DNA from: Chitinophagaceae bacterium
Lineage (GTDB): Bacteria; Bacteroidota; Bacteroidia; Chitinophagales; Chitinophagaceae
Direction of reading: 5' to 3'
Length of the DNA stretch: 41,737 bases
Assembly (NCBI GenBank): GCA_019747705.1
Contig: JAIEQM010000103.1
Coordinates: 1 to 41,737 of the forward strand
Each line of letters begins with the position of its first letter. Position 1 is the stretch's first letter. Shown here in pieces: positions 15,823-23,728 of this stretch. The notes beneath the pieces were generated by a model that worked only from the letters and a program-made list of their open reading frames with translations, had not been told where the DNA came from and searched no databases. The position numbers and the translations under genes were made by a program.

Positions 15823-18195
15823 TTAAAACTTAAAATTCAGCGTTACACTCGGAATCACAGGAAATAAAGATACCTGTCTCGCTTCTACAGTAAGCGTGCC
15901 CTGTAAAGGGTTGCCTTTCTGATCGTAATAAATAAAATAAGGGTTCTGCCGGCTATATACATTGTACACACTAAACACCCATTCCTTTTTCATCTTCCGC
16001 TCTTTCCTGGGCTGTGGTGTATAAATAGCTGCAAAATCTAAACGATGATAAGACGGTAACCGGTATTGATTAATGCGGCTGTACTGCTGCGTTAAAACAC
16101 CATCCACTAAAAAGAAACGCTCAGGTAATGTAAATGCATTGCCCGTGCCATACACAAACACAGCAGAGTATTTCCATTTTTTATTTTTCTGGTAATTGGC
16201 CACCACACTTAAATCATGACGCCGGTCAAAACGGCCGGGATATTTTTTCCCGTCATTCAACTGCGGAAATTTTCTCCATGTCCATGACAGTGTATAACCA
16301 ATCCATCCTGTCAGGACACCTCTTGCTTTGTTTACATAAAACTCAGCGCCATAACTCCATCCTTTACCAAATACAAAACTTTGTTCAGGATCGCCAATGC
16401 CCGGTGTATATCCTTCTTTGTATTCAATTTGATTGGCCATGGTTTTATAATATACCTCCACAGAGGTTTCCCACATATTGTCTTTAAAGTTTTTAAAGAG
16501 CCCGGCTGCATACTGCCAGCCAATCTGCGGCTTCACCAAAAATGTACTGGGCACCCAAATATCTGTTGGCAGTGTGGTTCCAGCATTGCTTACTAAATGT
16601 ATAAACTGTAAGTTACGGGTAATGCCTGCTTTAAGGGAAGTGGCATCATCAATGGAATAACGCATGGTAACACGGGGCTCCGGGCCTCCATATGTTTTTA
16701 CAGCATCTCCCCTGTTGTAAATGGTACTGTCAAGGTTATTGCCGGCTGCATCTCTTTTGTAAATTTTATACGGACCCACCTGCTGAAAAATACTGTAGCG
16801 TACCCCATAATTAATTTTGAGTTTGCTGTTTACTTCCCAGTCATCCATTAAATAAAAACCAATATCATTGGCAAACTTGTTATTTACTTCAAGCGGTTTA
16901 AACACCTGGTCGCCGCTTTTACCGGATGTTGTTTGCGGATTAAACCGGTGATAGGTGTAAGTAACACCATACTTCAACTGGTGACCACTGAACGGATAAT
17001 AATCAAAATCAATTTTTGCAGTTACATCCCTGATAGCTGATTTTAAATTGATTTCAAAATTACTTTGTGCTCCGCCAAACTCAAACTGGTAATCATTCCA
17101 GACAACCGAAGTGTTGGCAAACATTTTACTGTTGAACACATGATTCCAGCGAATGGTGCCGGTGGAATTACCCCATGGAATGCGGGCATTAAATGAACGC
17201 TCTTTATTTTTAAATGTAAATACATCTCTGCCAAAATAACCACTTACATACAAACGGTCTTTCTCAGAAAATTTATAATTGAACTTGGCATTGAGATCAT
17301 AAAAATAATAACCGCTTCCGTAAAAATTACTGCTGGATGGTATAAAGGGTTTGGCCAGTACATCAATATAAGTTCTGCGTGCCGAAATAATAAAAGATGA
17401 TTTCTCTTTTTTGATGGGACCCTGTATAGATACTCTTGATGAAATGGTACCGATACCTCCTTCTGCCTGGTATTTTTTGTTATTGCCCTCCTTCATGGCA
17501 ATATCCACCACACTGCTGATGCGTCCGCCATAGTTAGCCGGCATCCCCCCTTTAATTAAACTCACATTCTTTAATGCATCACTGTTAAATACGGAAAAAA
17601 ATCCGAACAAATGACCGGGATTATAAACAACTGCATCATCCAGTAAAATCAAATTCTGATCCGGCCCGCCACCACGTACATATAAGCCACTGTTGCCTTC
17701 GCCTGCATTGCGCACACCCGGCAGCAGTTGTAATACTTTCATCGGATCCACTTCACCGGCCAGTGCAGGTACAGAGCGGATTTGATTCATACTCAGTTCA
17801 AACTTACCCATTTGTGCACTCTTTACATTCAAATCCCGTTTCTTGCTGTACACCACAATTTCCTGTGATGAAGATACACGGGGATTAATATCAAAATTAA
17901 ACTGGCGGTTTTCATTCAGTTCCATCACTATTTCTTTTGTTTGGTAGGCCACATGTGAAACCGAAATGGTGTAAGTACCTTTTTCTAACGTGATGGAATA
18001 AAAGCCATATTGATTGGAACTGATGCCCTTTGTTTTTCCTTTTACATTAATGCTGGCGCCAATCACCGTTTCATTACTGGTACTGTCTTTTATATAACCA
18101 CTGATGGTAAATTTTTCCTGCGCCTGCACGCAGAAACTCATCAGAAAAAACAAACCAATAAAAAGGTGTTTTGCAAAATGTTTCATCATTACCAT
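15823..18195 (-). CDS. TonB-dependent outer-membrane receptor with carboxypeptidase-regulatory-like domain
   Basis: The 790-residue protein has a signal peptide (HLFIGLFFLMSFCVQAQ). A carboxypeptidase-D regulatory-like domain follows (about 28-105: FTISGYIKDSTSNETVIGASINVKG). Next come a plug domain (about 125-230: VKVLQLLPGVRNAGEGNSGLYVRGG-like text with LILLDDAVVYNPGHLFGF) and a long beta-barrel. It imports a bound ligand across the outer membrane using TonB energy. It is not an obvious SusC, because no SusD follows. Neighbours suggest metal handling: the DUF3347 lipoprotein gene lies 66 bp upstream and on the same strand. Start choice between 18195 and the ATG at 18186 is open. Confidence 0.9.
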   Translation of the reverse strand: MVMMKHFAKHLFIGLFFLMSFCVQAQEKFTISGYIKDSTSNETVIGASINVKGKTKGISSNQYGFYSITLEKGTYTISVSHVAYQTKEIVMELNENRQFNFDINPRVSSSQEIVVYSKKRDLNVKSAQMGKFELSMNQIRSVPALAGEVDPMKVLQLLPGVRNAGEGNSGLYVRGGGPDQNLILLDDAVVYNPGHLFGFFSVFNSDALKNVSLIKGGMPANYGGRISSVVDIAMKEGNNKKYQAEGGIGTISSRVSIQGPIKKEKSSFIISARRTYIDVLAKPFIPSSSNFYGSGYYFYDLNAKFNYKFSEKDRLYVSGYFGRDVFTFKNKERSFNARIPWGNSTGTIRWNHVFNSKMFANTSVVWNDYQFEFGGAQSNFEINLKSAIRDVTAKIDFDYYPFSGHQLKYGVTYTYHRFNPQTTSGKSGDQVFKPLEVNNKFANDIGFYLMDDWEVNSKLKINYGVRYSIFQQVGPYKIYKRDAAGNNLDSTIYNRGDAVKTYGGPEPRVTMRYSIDDATSLKAGITRNLQFIHLVSNAGTTLPTDIWVPSTFLVKPQIGWQYAAGLFKNFKDNMWETSVEVYYKTMANQIEYKEGYTPGIGDPEQSFVFGKGWSYGAEFYVNKARGVLTGWIGYTLSWTWRKFPQLNDGKKYPGRFDRRHDLSVVANYQKNKKWKYSAVFVYGTGNAFTLPERFFLVDGVLTQQYSRINQYRLPSYHRLDFAAIYTPQPRKERKMKKEWVFSVYNVYSRQNPYFIYYDQKGNPLQGTLTVEARQVSLFPVIPSVTLNFKF

Positions 18196-18261
18196 TCAGT
18201 TATGTTCTTTCTCCTGTTTTCTTTTTAGGTTCTTGTATTTTGGAATTGGAGGTTTTTCGTT

Positions 18262-18837
18262 TTAGTATTTCATTGTTTCTTTTACTTCACCACAGGTAAG
18301 CATCTTCTTTCCAAAATAAGGATTACGGATGCTGTCTGCATTACTGAGCCAGTAAGCGCCTTTATCGTTAAACGCCATCGGGCAGTATTGATAGTAAACT
18401 GTTGCGCCATTGGGCCGCACTGCACGTACAATATCATAAAATGCGTTACTGATCATTTCAAAAGATTCTCTTTTCTTCTCAATATCTTTTTCGCCCAGCA
18501 TGCCATCAATTTCAGAAGCCACATCACCGGTTCTTCCATTAATGCCCTGGAATGCCACAGTATCTCTTTTCTGCAGTTCATCCAGCTTTAAACTGTCAAC
18601 CAGTTTCTTTAACTGCACGGCTGCTGCATTTATTTTAGCAGTATCACCTGCAACAAACGCATCCTTCAGGGCATAGTATGCATTTAAAGCAGAGTTGAAG
18701 GAAAGTAAAAATGGTTCAGAATACATTAGTGCATTGCTGTCTTTTTTTACTTCAGGGGCTTCAGAAGTTTTATCTTCTTTGTTTTTGCACGCAAACAAGC
18801 TTGCACTAACAAATAAGAGCATCAAAAGGTATTTCAT
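18262..18837 (-). CDS. DUF3347-domain lipoprotein
   Basis: The 191-residue protein starts with a lipoprotein signal (MKYLLMLLFVSASLFACKNK; lipobox cysteine 17). A helical domain covers about 35-140. A conserved C-terminal motif region reads YYQYCPMAFNDKGAYWLS, then NPYFGKKMLTCGEV. The YCPMA and TCGEV cysteines are the DUF3347 signature, a domain otherwise seen next to copper-efflux CusB-type proteins, so metal binding through the Cys and Met residues is plausible but unproven. It precedes the TonB receptor gene by 66 bp on the same strand. Two inverted repeats upstream (18875-18920 and 18940-18962) may control it. Confidence 0.85.
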   Translation of the reverse strand: MKYLLMLLFVSASLFACKNKEDKTSEAPEVKKDSNALMYSEPFLLSFNSALNAYYALKDAFVAGDTAKINAAAVQLKKLVDSLKLDELQKRDTVAFQGINGRTGDVASEIDGMLGEKDIEKKRESFEMISNAFYDIVRAVRPNGATVYYQYCPMAFNDKGAYWLSNADSIRNPYFGKKMLTCGEVKETMKY

Positions 18838-18874
18838 TTGTTTATTTTTTATTTTAAATTTTTACCAAATAGTG

Positions 18875-18920
18875 TGCCCGTAAATCAATATTCTGTTTTG
18901 ATATGATATAATTACGGGCA
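18875..18920. promoter_or_regulatory. 9-bp dyad with 28-nt spacer upstream of the DUF3347 gene
   Basis: TGCCCGTAA (18875-18883) and TTACGGGCA (18912-18920) are perfect inverted arms, with a smaller ATCAA/TTGAT pair inside (18884-18888 and 18898-18902). It lies 38 bp from the DUF3347 ATG, in the divergent gap with the ABC-F gene. It could be an RNA hairpin in the leader or an operator pair; the sequence cannot decide. Confidence 0.45.
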
Positions 18921-18939
18921 TACCATACTTCAAAAATTT

Positions 18940-18962
18940 TGTCAAAGGTAAATGTTTTGACA
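18940..18962. promoter_or_regulatory. TGTCAAA-N9-TTTGACA inverted repeat
   Basis: Perfect 7-bp arms (18940-18946 and 18956-18962) separated by 9 bases sit between the divergent DUF3347 and ABC-F genes. Size and spacing fit a dimeric-repressor operator. The regulator is unknown. Confidence 0.4.
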
Positions 18963-18992
18963 GTTTACCTGTTTATCATTCCACGAATGGCT

Positions 18993-19000
18993 TAACTTTG
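18993..19000 (+). promoter_or_regulatory. TAnnTTTG -7 box of the ABC-F gene
   Basis: TAACTTTG matches the Bacteroidota -7 consensus and ends 17 bp before the ATG at 19018, giving a very short leader. No clear -33 box is at standard distance. Confidence 0.55.
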
Positions 19001-19017
19001 CAGCCACTTTTTAAATT

Positions 19018-20997
19018 ATGTTAGCAGGGTTACAGAATGTTACGTTTGAATTTGGCGCCAGGGCCATTATTGAAGATGCCACCTGGCATATCCATCCCAA
19101 TGAACGTATTGGTTTGATTGGATATAACGGTACCGGCAAATCCACTATTTTAAAATTACTGGTGGGAGAATACTCGCCTTCCAAAGGAGAAGTAATCCGG
19201 AGCCGTAACATGAGCATTGGTTACCTGCACCAGGATCTGCTGAGCTTTGATACCAATGATTCTATTTTGCAGGTGGCCCTGGGTGCATTTGAAAAAGTGT
19301 TGCAGCTTGAAAAAGAAGTGGAAGAACTGGGCAAGCAACTGGAACAAAATCATGAAGATGAAAACCTGCTGCACCTTTATTCTGATAAACTGCATGAGAT
19401 TGAAACACTCGGTGGTTACAACATGCATCACCGCACTGAAGAAATTTTGCAGGGGCTTGGTTTTAATAACAGTGATTTGCAACGGCCTTATAAAGAATTC
19501 AGCGGCGGATGGCGCATGCGTGTGCTGCTGGCAAAAATGATTTTACAGCAACCTGATTTATTGTTGCTGGATGAACCCACCAACCACCTTGATCTTCCCA
19601 GTATTGAATGGCTTGAAAAATATTTGCTGCATTACCAGGGCTCTGTTGTTATTGTATCGCACGACAGGTGGTTTCTCGACCGGATGGTAACAAAAATTGT
19701 GGAAGTATTTCAGCAGGATTTACATATCTATGGCGGCCATTATTCTTTTTACGAAAAAGAAAAAGAACTGCGGATGGAAATGCAGCAAAAGGCGTATGAA
19801 AACCAGCAGGATTTTATACGCCAGCAGGAACGTTTTATTGAACGCTTCCGTGCCAAAGCCTCCAAAGCTGCTGCTGCGCAAAGTGCTGTAAAGCGTTTAG
19901 AAAAATTGGATGTGATTGAAGCGCCTGCTGCTGACAGGCCCGGTATCCGCATCAACTTTTCCATTGATAAAACACCCGGAAAAATTTTGTGTGAGTTAAA
20001 ACACATCAGCAAAAAGTTCAGCGCTGTGGAAATTGTAAACAATACAGATGCTGAAATTGAACGGGGCGATAAAATTGCATTGATTGGCGCCAACGGGAAA
20101 GGCAAATCCACACTGCTCCGCATTATTGCCGGTACTGAAACTTTTGAAGGTGAACGCCGCCGGGGGCATAATGTAGATGAAAGTTTTTATGCCCAGCATC
20201 AATTAGAATCATTAAACCTCAATCATACATTGATTGATGAATTAAAAACCTGTGGCAGCCAAAAAACTGACCAGGAGCTCCGCACATTGCTCGGTTGTTT
20301 TTTGTTTAGTGGCGATGATGCTGATAAAAAAATCCGTGTGCTGAGTGGTGGTGAAAAAGCAAGGATTGCATTGGCTAAAACCATCATCAGTAAAGCTAAT
20401 TTTTTATTATTGGATGAACCAACGAATCACCTGGATATGCACTCTGTTGGTTTATTGATTGAAGCGTTGAATAAATATGAAGGAAGCATTATCCTGGTGA
20501 GCCACGATCGTTATTTTGTTTCCAAAACCGCCAATAAAATATGGGAAATTATTGACGGGCAAATTAAAGAGTTTAAAGGCACTTATACTGAATACCTTGA
20601 ATGGAAAGAACGGATGGCGAAAAAGCAGGCTGATACTGCTGAGCCGGTAGTTATTAGTAAGCAGCCGGTAGTGGACAGTAAAAAACAACAGGAGCAAAAA
20701 ACAGTTACTCCTGCTGCTCCTGAAAGTAAACAAATCATCAACAAAGAAGTAAAGAAAGAACTCAGCCGCCAGCAAAAACAATTGCAGTTACTGGAAGAAA
20801 AAATTAACAGCGCCACACAAGAAAAAGATAAAACGGAGCAACTCCTCTCCGACCCCTCTACATACGGCGATAAATCAAAATTTCAGCAAACGGAAACAAC
20901 TTATCAAGCCCTCAGCAAACAGCTAATTCAATTGAATGCAGAGTATGAAAAAGTGTTTGAAAAAGTAATGGAACTGGAACAAAAAGTTCTGGAATAG
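19018..20997 (+). CDS. ABC-F family ATPase (Uup/EttA-like)
   Basis: The 659-residue protein carries two ATP-binding cassettes and no membrane segment, as in ABC-F translation factors. Cassette 1 has Walker A GYNGTGKST, signature FSGGWRMR and Walker B LLLDEPTNHLD. Cassette 2 has GANGKGKST, LSGGEKAR and LLLDEPTNHLD. The inter-domain linker (about 245-310) is rich in charged helix (RQQERFIERFRAKASKAAA). A C-terminal coiled coil (about 545-659) recalls Uup. Members bind the ribosome and act in translation quality control or antibiotic protection; vga/optrA-type resistance is not indicated by sequence alone. It is probably a one-gene unit. Confidence 0.92.
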   Translation: MLAGLQNVTFEFGARAIIEDATWHIHPNERIGLIGYNGTGKSTILKLLVGEYSPSKGEVIRSRNMSIGYLHQDLLSFDTNDSILQVALGAFEKVLQLEKEVEELGKQLEQNHEDENLLHLYSDKLHEIETLGGYNMHHRTEEILQGLGFNNSDLQRPYKEFSGGWRMRVLLAKMILQQPDLLLLDEPTNHLDLPSIEWLEKYLLHYQGSVVIVSHDRWFLDRMVTKIVEVFQQDLHIYGGHYSFYEKEKELRMEMQQKAYENQQDFIRQQERFIERFRAKASKAAAAQSAVKRLEKLDVIEAPAADRPGIRINFSIDKTPGKILCELKHISKKFSAVEIVNNTDAEIERGDKIALIGANGKGKSTLLRIIAGTETFEGERRRGHNVDESFYAQHQLESLNLNHTLIDELKTCGSQKTDQELRTLLGCFLFSGDDADKKIRVLSGGEKARIALAKTIISKANFLLLDEPTNHLDMHSVGLLIEALNKYEGSIILVSHDRYFVSKTANKIWEIIDGQIKEFKGTYTEYLEWKERMAKKQADTAEPVVISKQPVVDSKKQQEQKTVTPAAPESKQIINKEVKKELSRQQKQLQLLEEKINSATQEKDKTEQLLSDPSTYGDKSKFQQTETTYQALSKQLIQLNAEYEKVFEKVMELEQKVLE

Positions 20998-21036
20998 AAA
21001 TTTGAAGACTTGCTGAGTTTTAATAATTTTATTGAA

Positions 21037-21110
21037 CGGGATGTAGCGCAGTCCGGTAGCGTGCTTCGTTCGGGACGAAGAGGTCGCTGGTTCGAATCCA
21101 GTCATCCCGA
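21037..21110 (+). tRNA. tRNA-Pro, anticodon CGG
   Basis: A complete cloverleaf of 74 nt. The acceptor is CGGGATG/CATCCCG; the D-arm GCGC/GCGT; the anticodon stem CTTCG/CGAAG with loop TTCGGGA, so anticodon CGG. A 5-nt variable region (AGGTC), a T-arm GCTGG/CCAGT with TTCGAAT, and discriminator A at 21110 follow. The CCA end is not encoded; the next bases are CAAA. Confidence 0.96.
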
Positions 21111-21111
21111 C

Positions 21112-21140
21112 AAAAAAGGTGAAGCAATGCTTCATCTCTT
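21112..21140. terminator. Possible terminator after tRNA-Pro
   Basis: TGAAGCA (21120-21126) and TGCTTCA (21128-21134) form a tight dyad. On the plus strand it is followed only by TCTCTTT, and on the minus strand by CC and six T. Activity in either direction is uncertain. Confidence 0.35.
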
Positions 21141-21148
21141 TATCGCTC

Positions 21149-21203
21149 ATAATACCGCTTACAATTATTATTTAGTCCATAGCTTACTTTTATGCGGTAT
21201 TAT
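21149..21203. repeat. 10-bp inverted repeat ATAATACCGC
   Basis: ATAATACCGC (21149-21158) and GCGGTATTAT (21194-21203) are perfect inverted copies with a 35-nt AT-rich spacer. Further downstream sequences (TGTAAAGCGG near 21270) loosely echo the arm CCGCTTACA. Nothing identifies it. Confidence 0.45.
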
Positions 21204-21361
21204 ACGTTTCAATAATTTAACGCTTTTTTTATTGGACTATATTCTATTTACAACTAGGTATAACTTGTAAAGCGGACAAAGGAAATAGCTGTTATCTGTT
21301 GCTTCTGCTGCTTTACAGTAACCTCCATATAATCACCGTTAGCTTATTTGCCCCAAATCTT

Positions 21362-21369
21362 TACCTTTG
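21362..21369 (+). promoter_or_regulatory. TAnnTTTG -7 box upstream of the E2 gene
   Basis: TACCTTTG matches the Bacteroidota -7 consensus. It is about 120 bp before the E2 start, so the leader RNA would contain the copy-B repeat. A TTTG at 21347-21350 is too close to serve as the -33 box. Confidence 0.4.
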
Positions 21370-21423
21370 ACGCCGATTAGCGATTTGCAGCCCATTGCCG
21401 AACAGAATTCCTGAACGTACAAG

Positions 21424-21457
21424 TGTGCGACGCAAGGGACGATGCCATTTGCACATC
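21424..21457 (+). repeat. 34-nt dispersed element, copy B
   Basis: Inverse copy of the element at 14499-14532. The 22-nt core (21424-21445) is identical and is followed after five bases by GCACATC (21451-21457). It lies in the leader of the E2 gene, about 35 bp before the true start codon. Confidence 0.75.
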
Positions 21458-21491
21458 TGCTGATTACCAAATAATAAAACTTCAAACTATT

Positions 21492-22919
21492 ATGGCTTTA
21501 GTTGATTTAGTAATGCCCAAACTCGGCGAAAGTATTATGGAAGCAACCATTTTACGCTGGCACAAAAAACCGGGCGACACGGTGCAAATGGATGAAACCG
21601 TTCTGGATATTGCAACCGATAAAGTGGACAGTGAAGTGCCCAGTACCAATGCCGGTACTATTGCTGAAATTTTATTTAAAGAAAATGATGTGGTGCCGAT
21701 AGGTACTGTTATTGCACGCATACAAACAGGAGTCCTTTCTAACTCTCCTCAAGGGGGAGGAACCAACACACCATCCTCACTTAATCAAGATACTATAATC
21801 ATATCAAGCTCTTCAAAAAGCGAGGCGGGTGCAGAGGCCTCTTCCCCCTGGGGGAAGCCGGATGGGGCTGCTGAAGAAATTCCTTACCAACCTGCCGGCG
21901 CTAAAGTGCCTGCATCAAGTAACGGTATTCGTTTTTATTCTCCTCTTGTATTGAATATTGCTGCGCAGGAAGGTATTGGTATGATGGAACTGGAAAAAAT
22001 TCCGGGCACAGGTAATGAAGGAAGGGTAACCAAGAAAGATATTCTGCAATATGTGAGTGAAAGGAAAAGCGGTAAGGTACAAGGTTCAGGATACAAGGAA
22101 CAAGAAACAAGTAACAAGGCACAGGAAGAAGTGATGGTGATACCGATGCAGAAAGTGGAACAGCCTGCTCCTGCCCCATCTGCTTCAATGGCTCCAACAG
22201 TTTATACCGGCAATGTGGAGATTATTGAAATGGACAGAATGCGCAAGCTGATTGCCGAACATATGGTGCGCAGCAAAGCAACAAGCCCGCATGTGACCAG
22301 CTTTACTGAAGCCGATGTTACCAACCTGGTGCAATGGCGTGATAAAATGAAGAAAGAATTTGAAAAGCGTGAAGGCACAAAAATTACATTTACTCCCTTG
22401 TTTATTGAAGCCATTGTAAAATGTATTAAGAAGTATCCGCTTATTAATTCTTCGCTTGATGGCACAAATATTATTGTGAAGAAGGATATTAACATTGGTA
22501 TGGCAACAGCTTTGCCCACAGGTAACTTAATTGTACCTGTAATTAAAAATGCCGACCAGTTGAACCTAGTTGGATTAACCAAACAGGTAAATGCGCTGGC
22601 TGATGCTGCAAGAAACGGTAAGTTGAAAGCAGATGACACCACCGGCGGCACATTTACATTAACCAATGTGGGAACCTTTGGAAGTTTGATGGGCACTCCC
22701 ATCATCAATCAACCGCAGGTAGCAATATTAGCTGTGGGCGCTATTAAGAAACGCCCGGTGGTAATTGAAACTCCGGCTGGCGACAGCATTGCCATCCGCC
22801 ACATGATGTATTTGAGTATGAGTTATGACCACCGTATTGTAGATGGAAGTTTGGGCGCTACTTTCTTAACTGCTGTTGCCAATGAGTTGCAGAATTTTAA
22901 TGCAGAAAGAGATTTGTAA
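21492..22919 (+). CDS. 2-oxo acid dehydrogenase dihydrolipoyl acyltransferase (E2)
   Basis: The 475-residue E2 has one lipoyl domain (about 2-80; lipoyl-lysine 44 in DIATDKVDSEV), a peripheral subunit-binding domain (about 142-182: FYSPLVLNIAAQEGIGMMELEKIPGTG...), and a catalytic domain (about 235-475) ending in the HRIVDG motif with its active-site histidine. It transfers an acyl group from E1 to CoA in the cytoplasmic multienzyme complex. Branched-chain or 2-oxoglutarate type is possible; no E1 or E3 gene is adjacent. The ATG at 21492 is correct: an upstream in-frame GTG at 21423 would add 23 residues made of repeat DNA. Both linkers contain repeat-derived peptide: palindromes at about residues 84-126 and heptads at residues 196-212. 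Confidence 0.92.
   Translation: MALVDLVMPKLGESIMEATILRWHKKPGDTVQMDETVLDIATDKVDSEVPSTNAGTIAEILFKENDVVPIGTVIARIQTGVLSNSPQGGGTNTPSSLNQDTIIISSSSKSEAGAEASSPWGKPDGAAEEIPYQPAGAKVPASSNGIRFYSPLVLNIAAQEGIGMMELEKIPGTGNEGRVTKKDILQYVSERKSGKVQGSGYKEQETSNKAQEEVMVIPMQKVEQPAPAPSASMAPTVYTGNVEIIEMDRMRKLIAEHMVRSKATSPHVTSFTEADVTNLVQWRDKMKKEFEKREGTKITFTPLFIEAIVKCIKKYPLINSSLDGTNIIVKKDINIGMATALPTGNLIVPVIKNADQLNLVGLTKQVNALADAARNGKLKADDTTGGTFTLTNVGTFGSLMGTPIINQPQVAILAVGAIKKRPVVIETPAGDSIAIRHMMYLSMSYDHRIVDGSLGATFLTAVANELQNFNAERDL
21744..21870. repeat. Palindromic intergenic-type repeats translated in the E2 linker
   Basis: The first outer-linker region of E2 contains CTCCTC/GGGGGAG (21744-21760) and a perfect 8-bp palindrome CTTCCCCCTGGGGGAAG (21841-21857), followed by CCGGATGGGGCT. 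They resemble the dyads between thrS and infC. Read in frame they give peptide such as SNSPQGGGTNTP and ASSPWGKPDGAAEE, unlike the Ala/Pro linkers usual in E2 proteins. Confidence 0.65.
22077..22125. repeat. Seven tandem heptads NNACAAG inside the E2 gene
   Basis: Consecutive 7-mers run from 22077: GTACAAG, GTTCAGG, ATACAAG, GAACAAG, AAACAAG, TAACAAG, GCACAGG. The array is 49 bp, not a multiple of 3 by unit, yet keeps the reading frame and encodes VQGSGYKEQETSNKAQE in the linker between the binding and catalytic domains. Confidence 0.75.
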
Positions 22920-22950
22920 AAATAAGCACAGAGCACAGAAAATTATACAG

Positions 22951-22974
22951 CCACGCTTTGAGCGTGGTTTTTTT
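22951..22974 (+). terminator. Intrinsic terminator after the E2 gene
   Basis: CCACGCT and AGCGTGG form a 7-bp stem around a TTG loop, followed by seven T (22968-22974). It ends only 13 bp before the ATG of the DUF2490 gene. Confidence 0.9.
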
Positions 22975-22987
22975 GTTTCTTTGCAGG

Positions 22988-23689
22988 ATGAGGATACTTG
23001 CTGCAATTTGTTTACTGCTGCCTGTACAATTTGTGTCGGCACAAATGGGTACATGGAATGTGCTCAACATTAAATCCAACATCAATGATAAATGGAGTTT
23101 GTTTGGTGAAGTGCAGCTTCGTTCTTTAAAGTTCTATGATAATTTTCATTATTATGAATATAAAGGCGGTGCTACCTTCAACATCAACAAAAATTTTTCA
23201 TTACAAGGAGGCCTGGGCAATTATGATACTTACCGGGAAGGCGGAAACTTTAAAACTCCGATGGTGAATGATGAGTTCCGCACCTGGCTGCAGTTTAGTA
23301 TGAAACAAAATTTAGACCGCATTAAATTTGAACACCGCTACCGTGCTGAGCAACGCTGGACGATTAATGGATACCGTAACCGCTTTCGTTACCGCCTGCA
23401 AAGCATTGTGCCCATTAACAGTAAGAAACTGGAGAAAGGAACATTTTATGCTGCTGCCTGGAACGAAATCTTTTTTACTAATAACGCTCCGTATTTTGAA
23501 CGCAACCGTGTTTTTATTGGGTGCGGTTATGAGTTGAGCGAACACTTAGCAATACAAGCCGGGTTTCTCTACCAGTTTGATTACCGGTTGAATGATGAAA
23601 CGGGAAGAAACTTTTTTCAGCTTTCTTTTTTATATGAGTTTGCTATTAAGAAAAAGAAACAGGAACATGTGCCGGGGGGTATTGATTAA
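22988..23689 (+). CDS. DUF2490 outer-membrane-like protein
   Basis: The 233-residue protein has a signal peptide (MRILAAICLLLPVQFVSA). The remainder is beta-rich, with the DUF2490 pattern: WNVLNIKSNINDKWSLFGEVQLRS, LGNYDTYREGG, then FEHRYRAEQRW and RYRLQSIVPIN. It ends with FLYQFDYRLNDETGRNFFQLSFLYEF, a barrel-like terminus. The family is common in Bacteroidota and is predicted to be a small outer-membrane beta-barrel; no function is known. The ATG at 22988 gives the signal peptide. An in-frame TTG at 22958 lies inside the upstream terminator hairpin and is rejected. Confidence 0.85.
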   Translation: MRILAAICLLLPVQFVSAQMGTWNVLNIKSNINDKWSLFGEVQLRSLKFYDNFHYYEYKGGATFNINKNFSLQGGLGNYDTYREGGNFKTPMVNDEFRTWLQFSMKQNLDRIKFEHRYRAEQRWTINGYRNRFRYRLQSIVPINSKKLEKGTFYAAAWNEIFFTNNAPYFERNRVFIGCGYELSEHLAIQAGFLYQFDYRLNDETGRNFFQLSFLYEFAIKKKKQEHVPGGID

Positions 23690-23728
23690 CAACAATCATG
23701 CAGTGTTGCCTGTTTCAATCATAAGATA

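Larger units (their letters stand above)
21111..21491. other. 381-bp intergenic region before the E2 gene
   Basis: After tRNA-Pro come a short dyad (21120-21134), a 10-bp inverted repeat (21149-21203), a TACCTTTG promoter-like box (21362-21369) and copy B of the 34-nt repeat (21424-21457). I see no supported coding sequence. Confidence 0.6.

Noticed and set aside
21423..21491. Upstream GTG start for the E2 gene adding 23 residues
   Set aside because: The extra codons are made of the copy-B repeat and do not match E2 proteins, which start directly with the lipoyl domain.
22958..22987. TTG start for the DUF2490 protein inside the terminator
   Set aside because: It lies in the hairpin loop of the E2 terminator; the ATG at 22988 gives a clean signal peptide.
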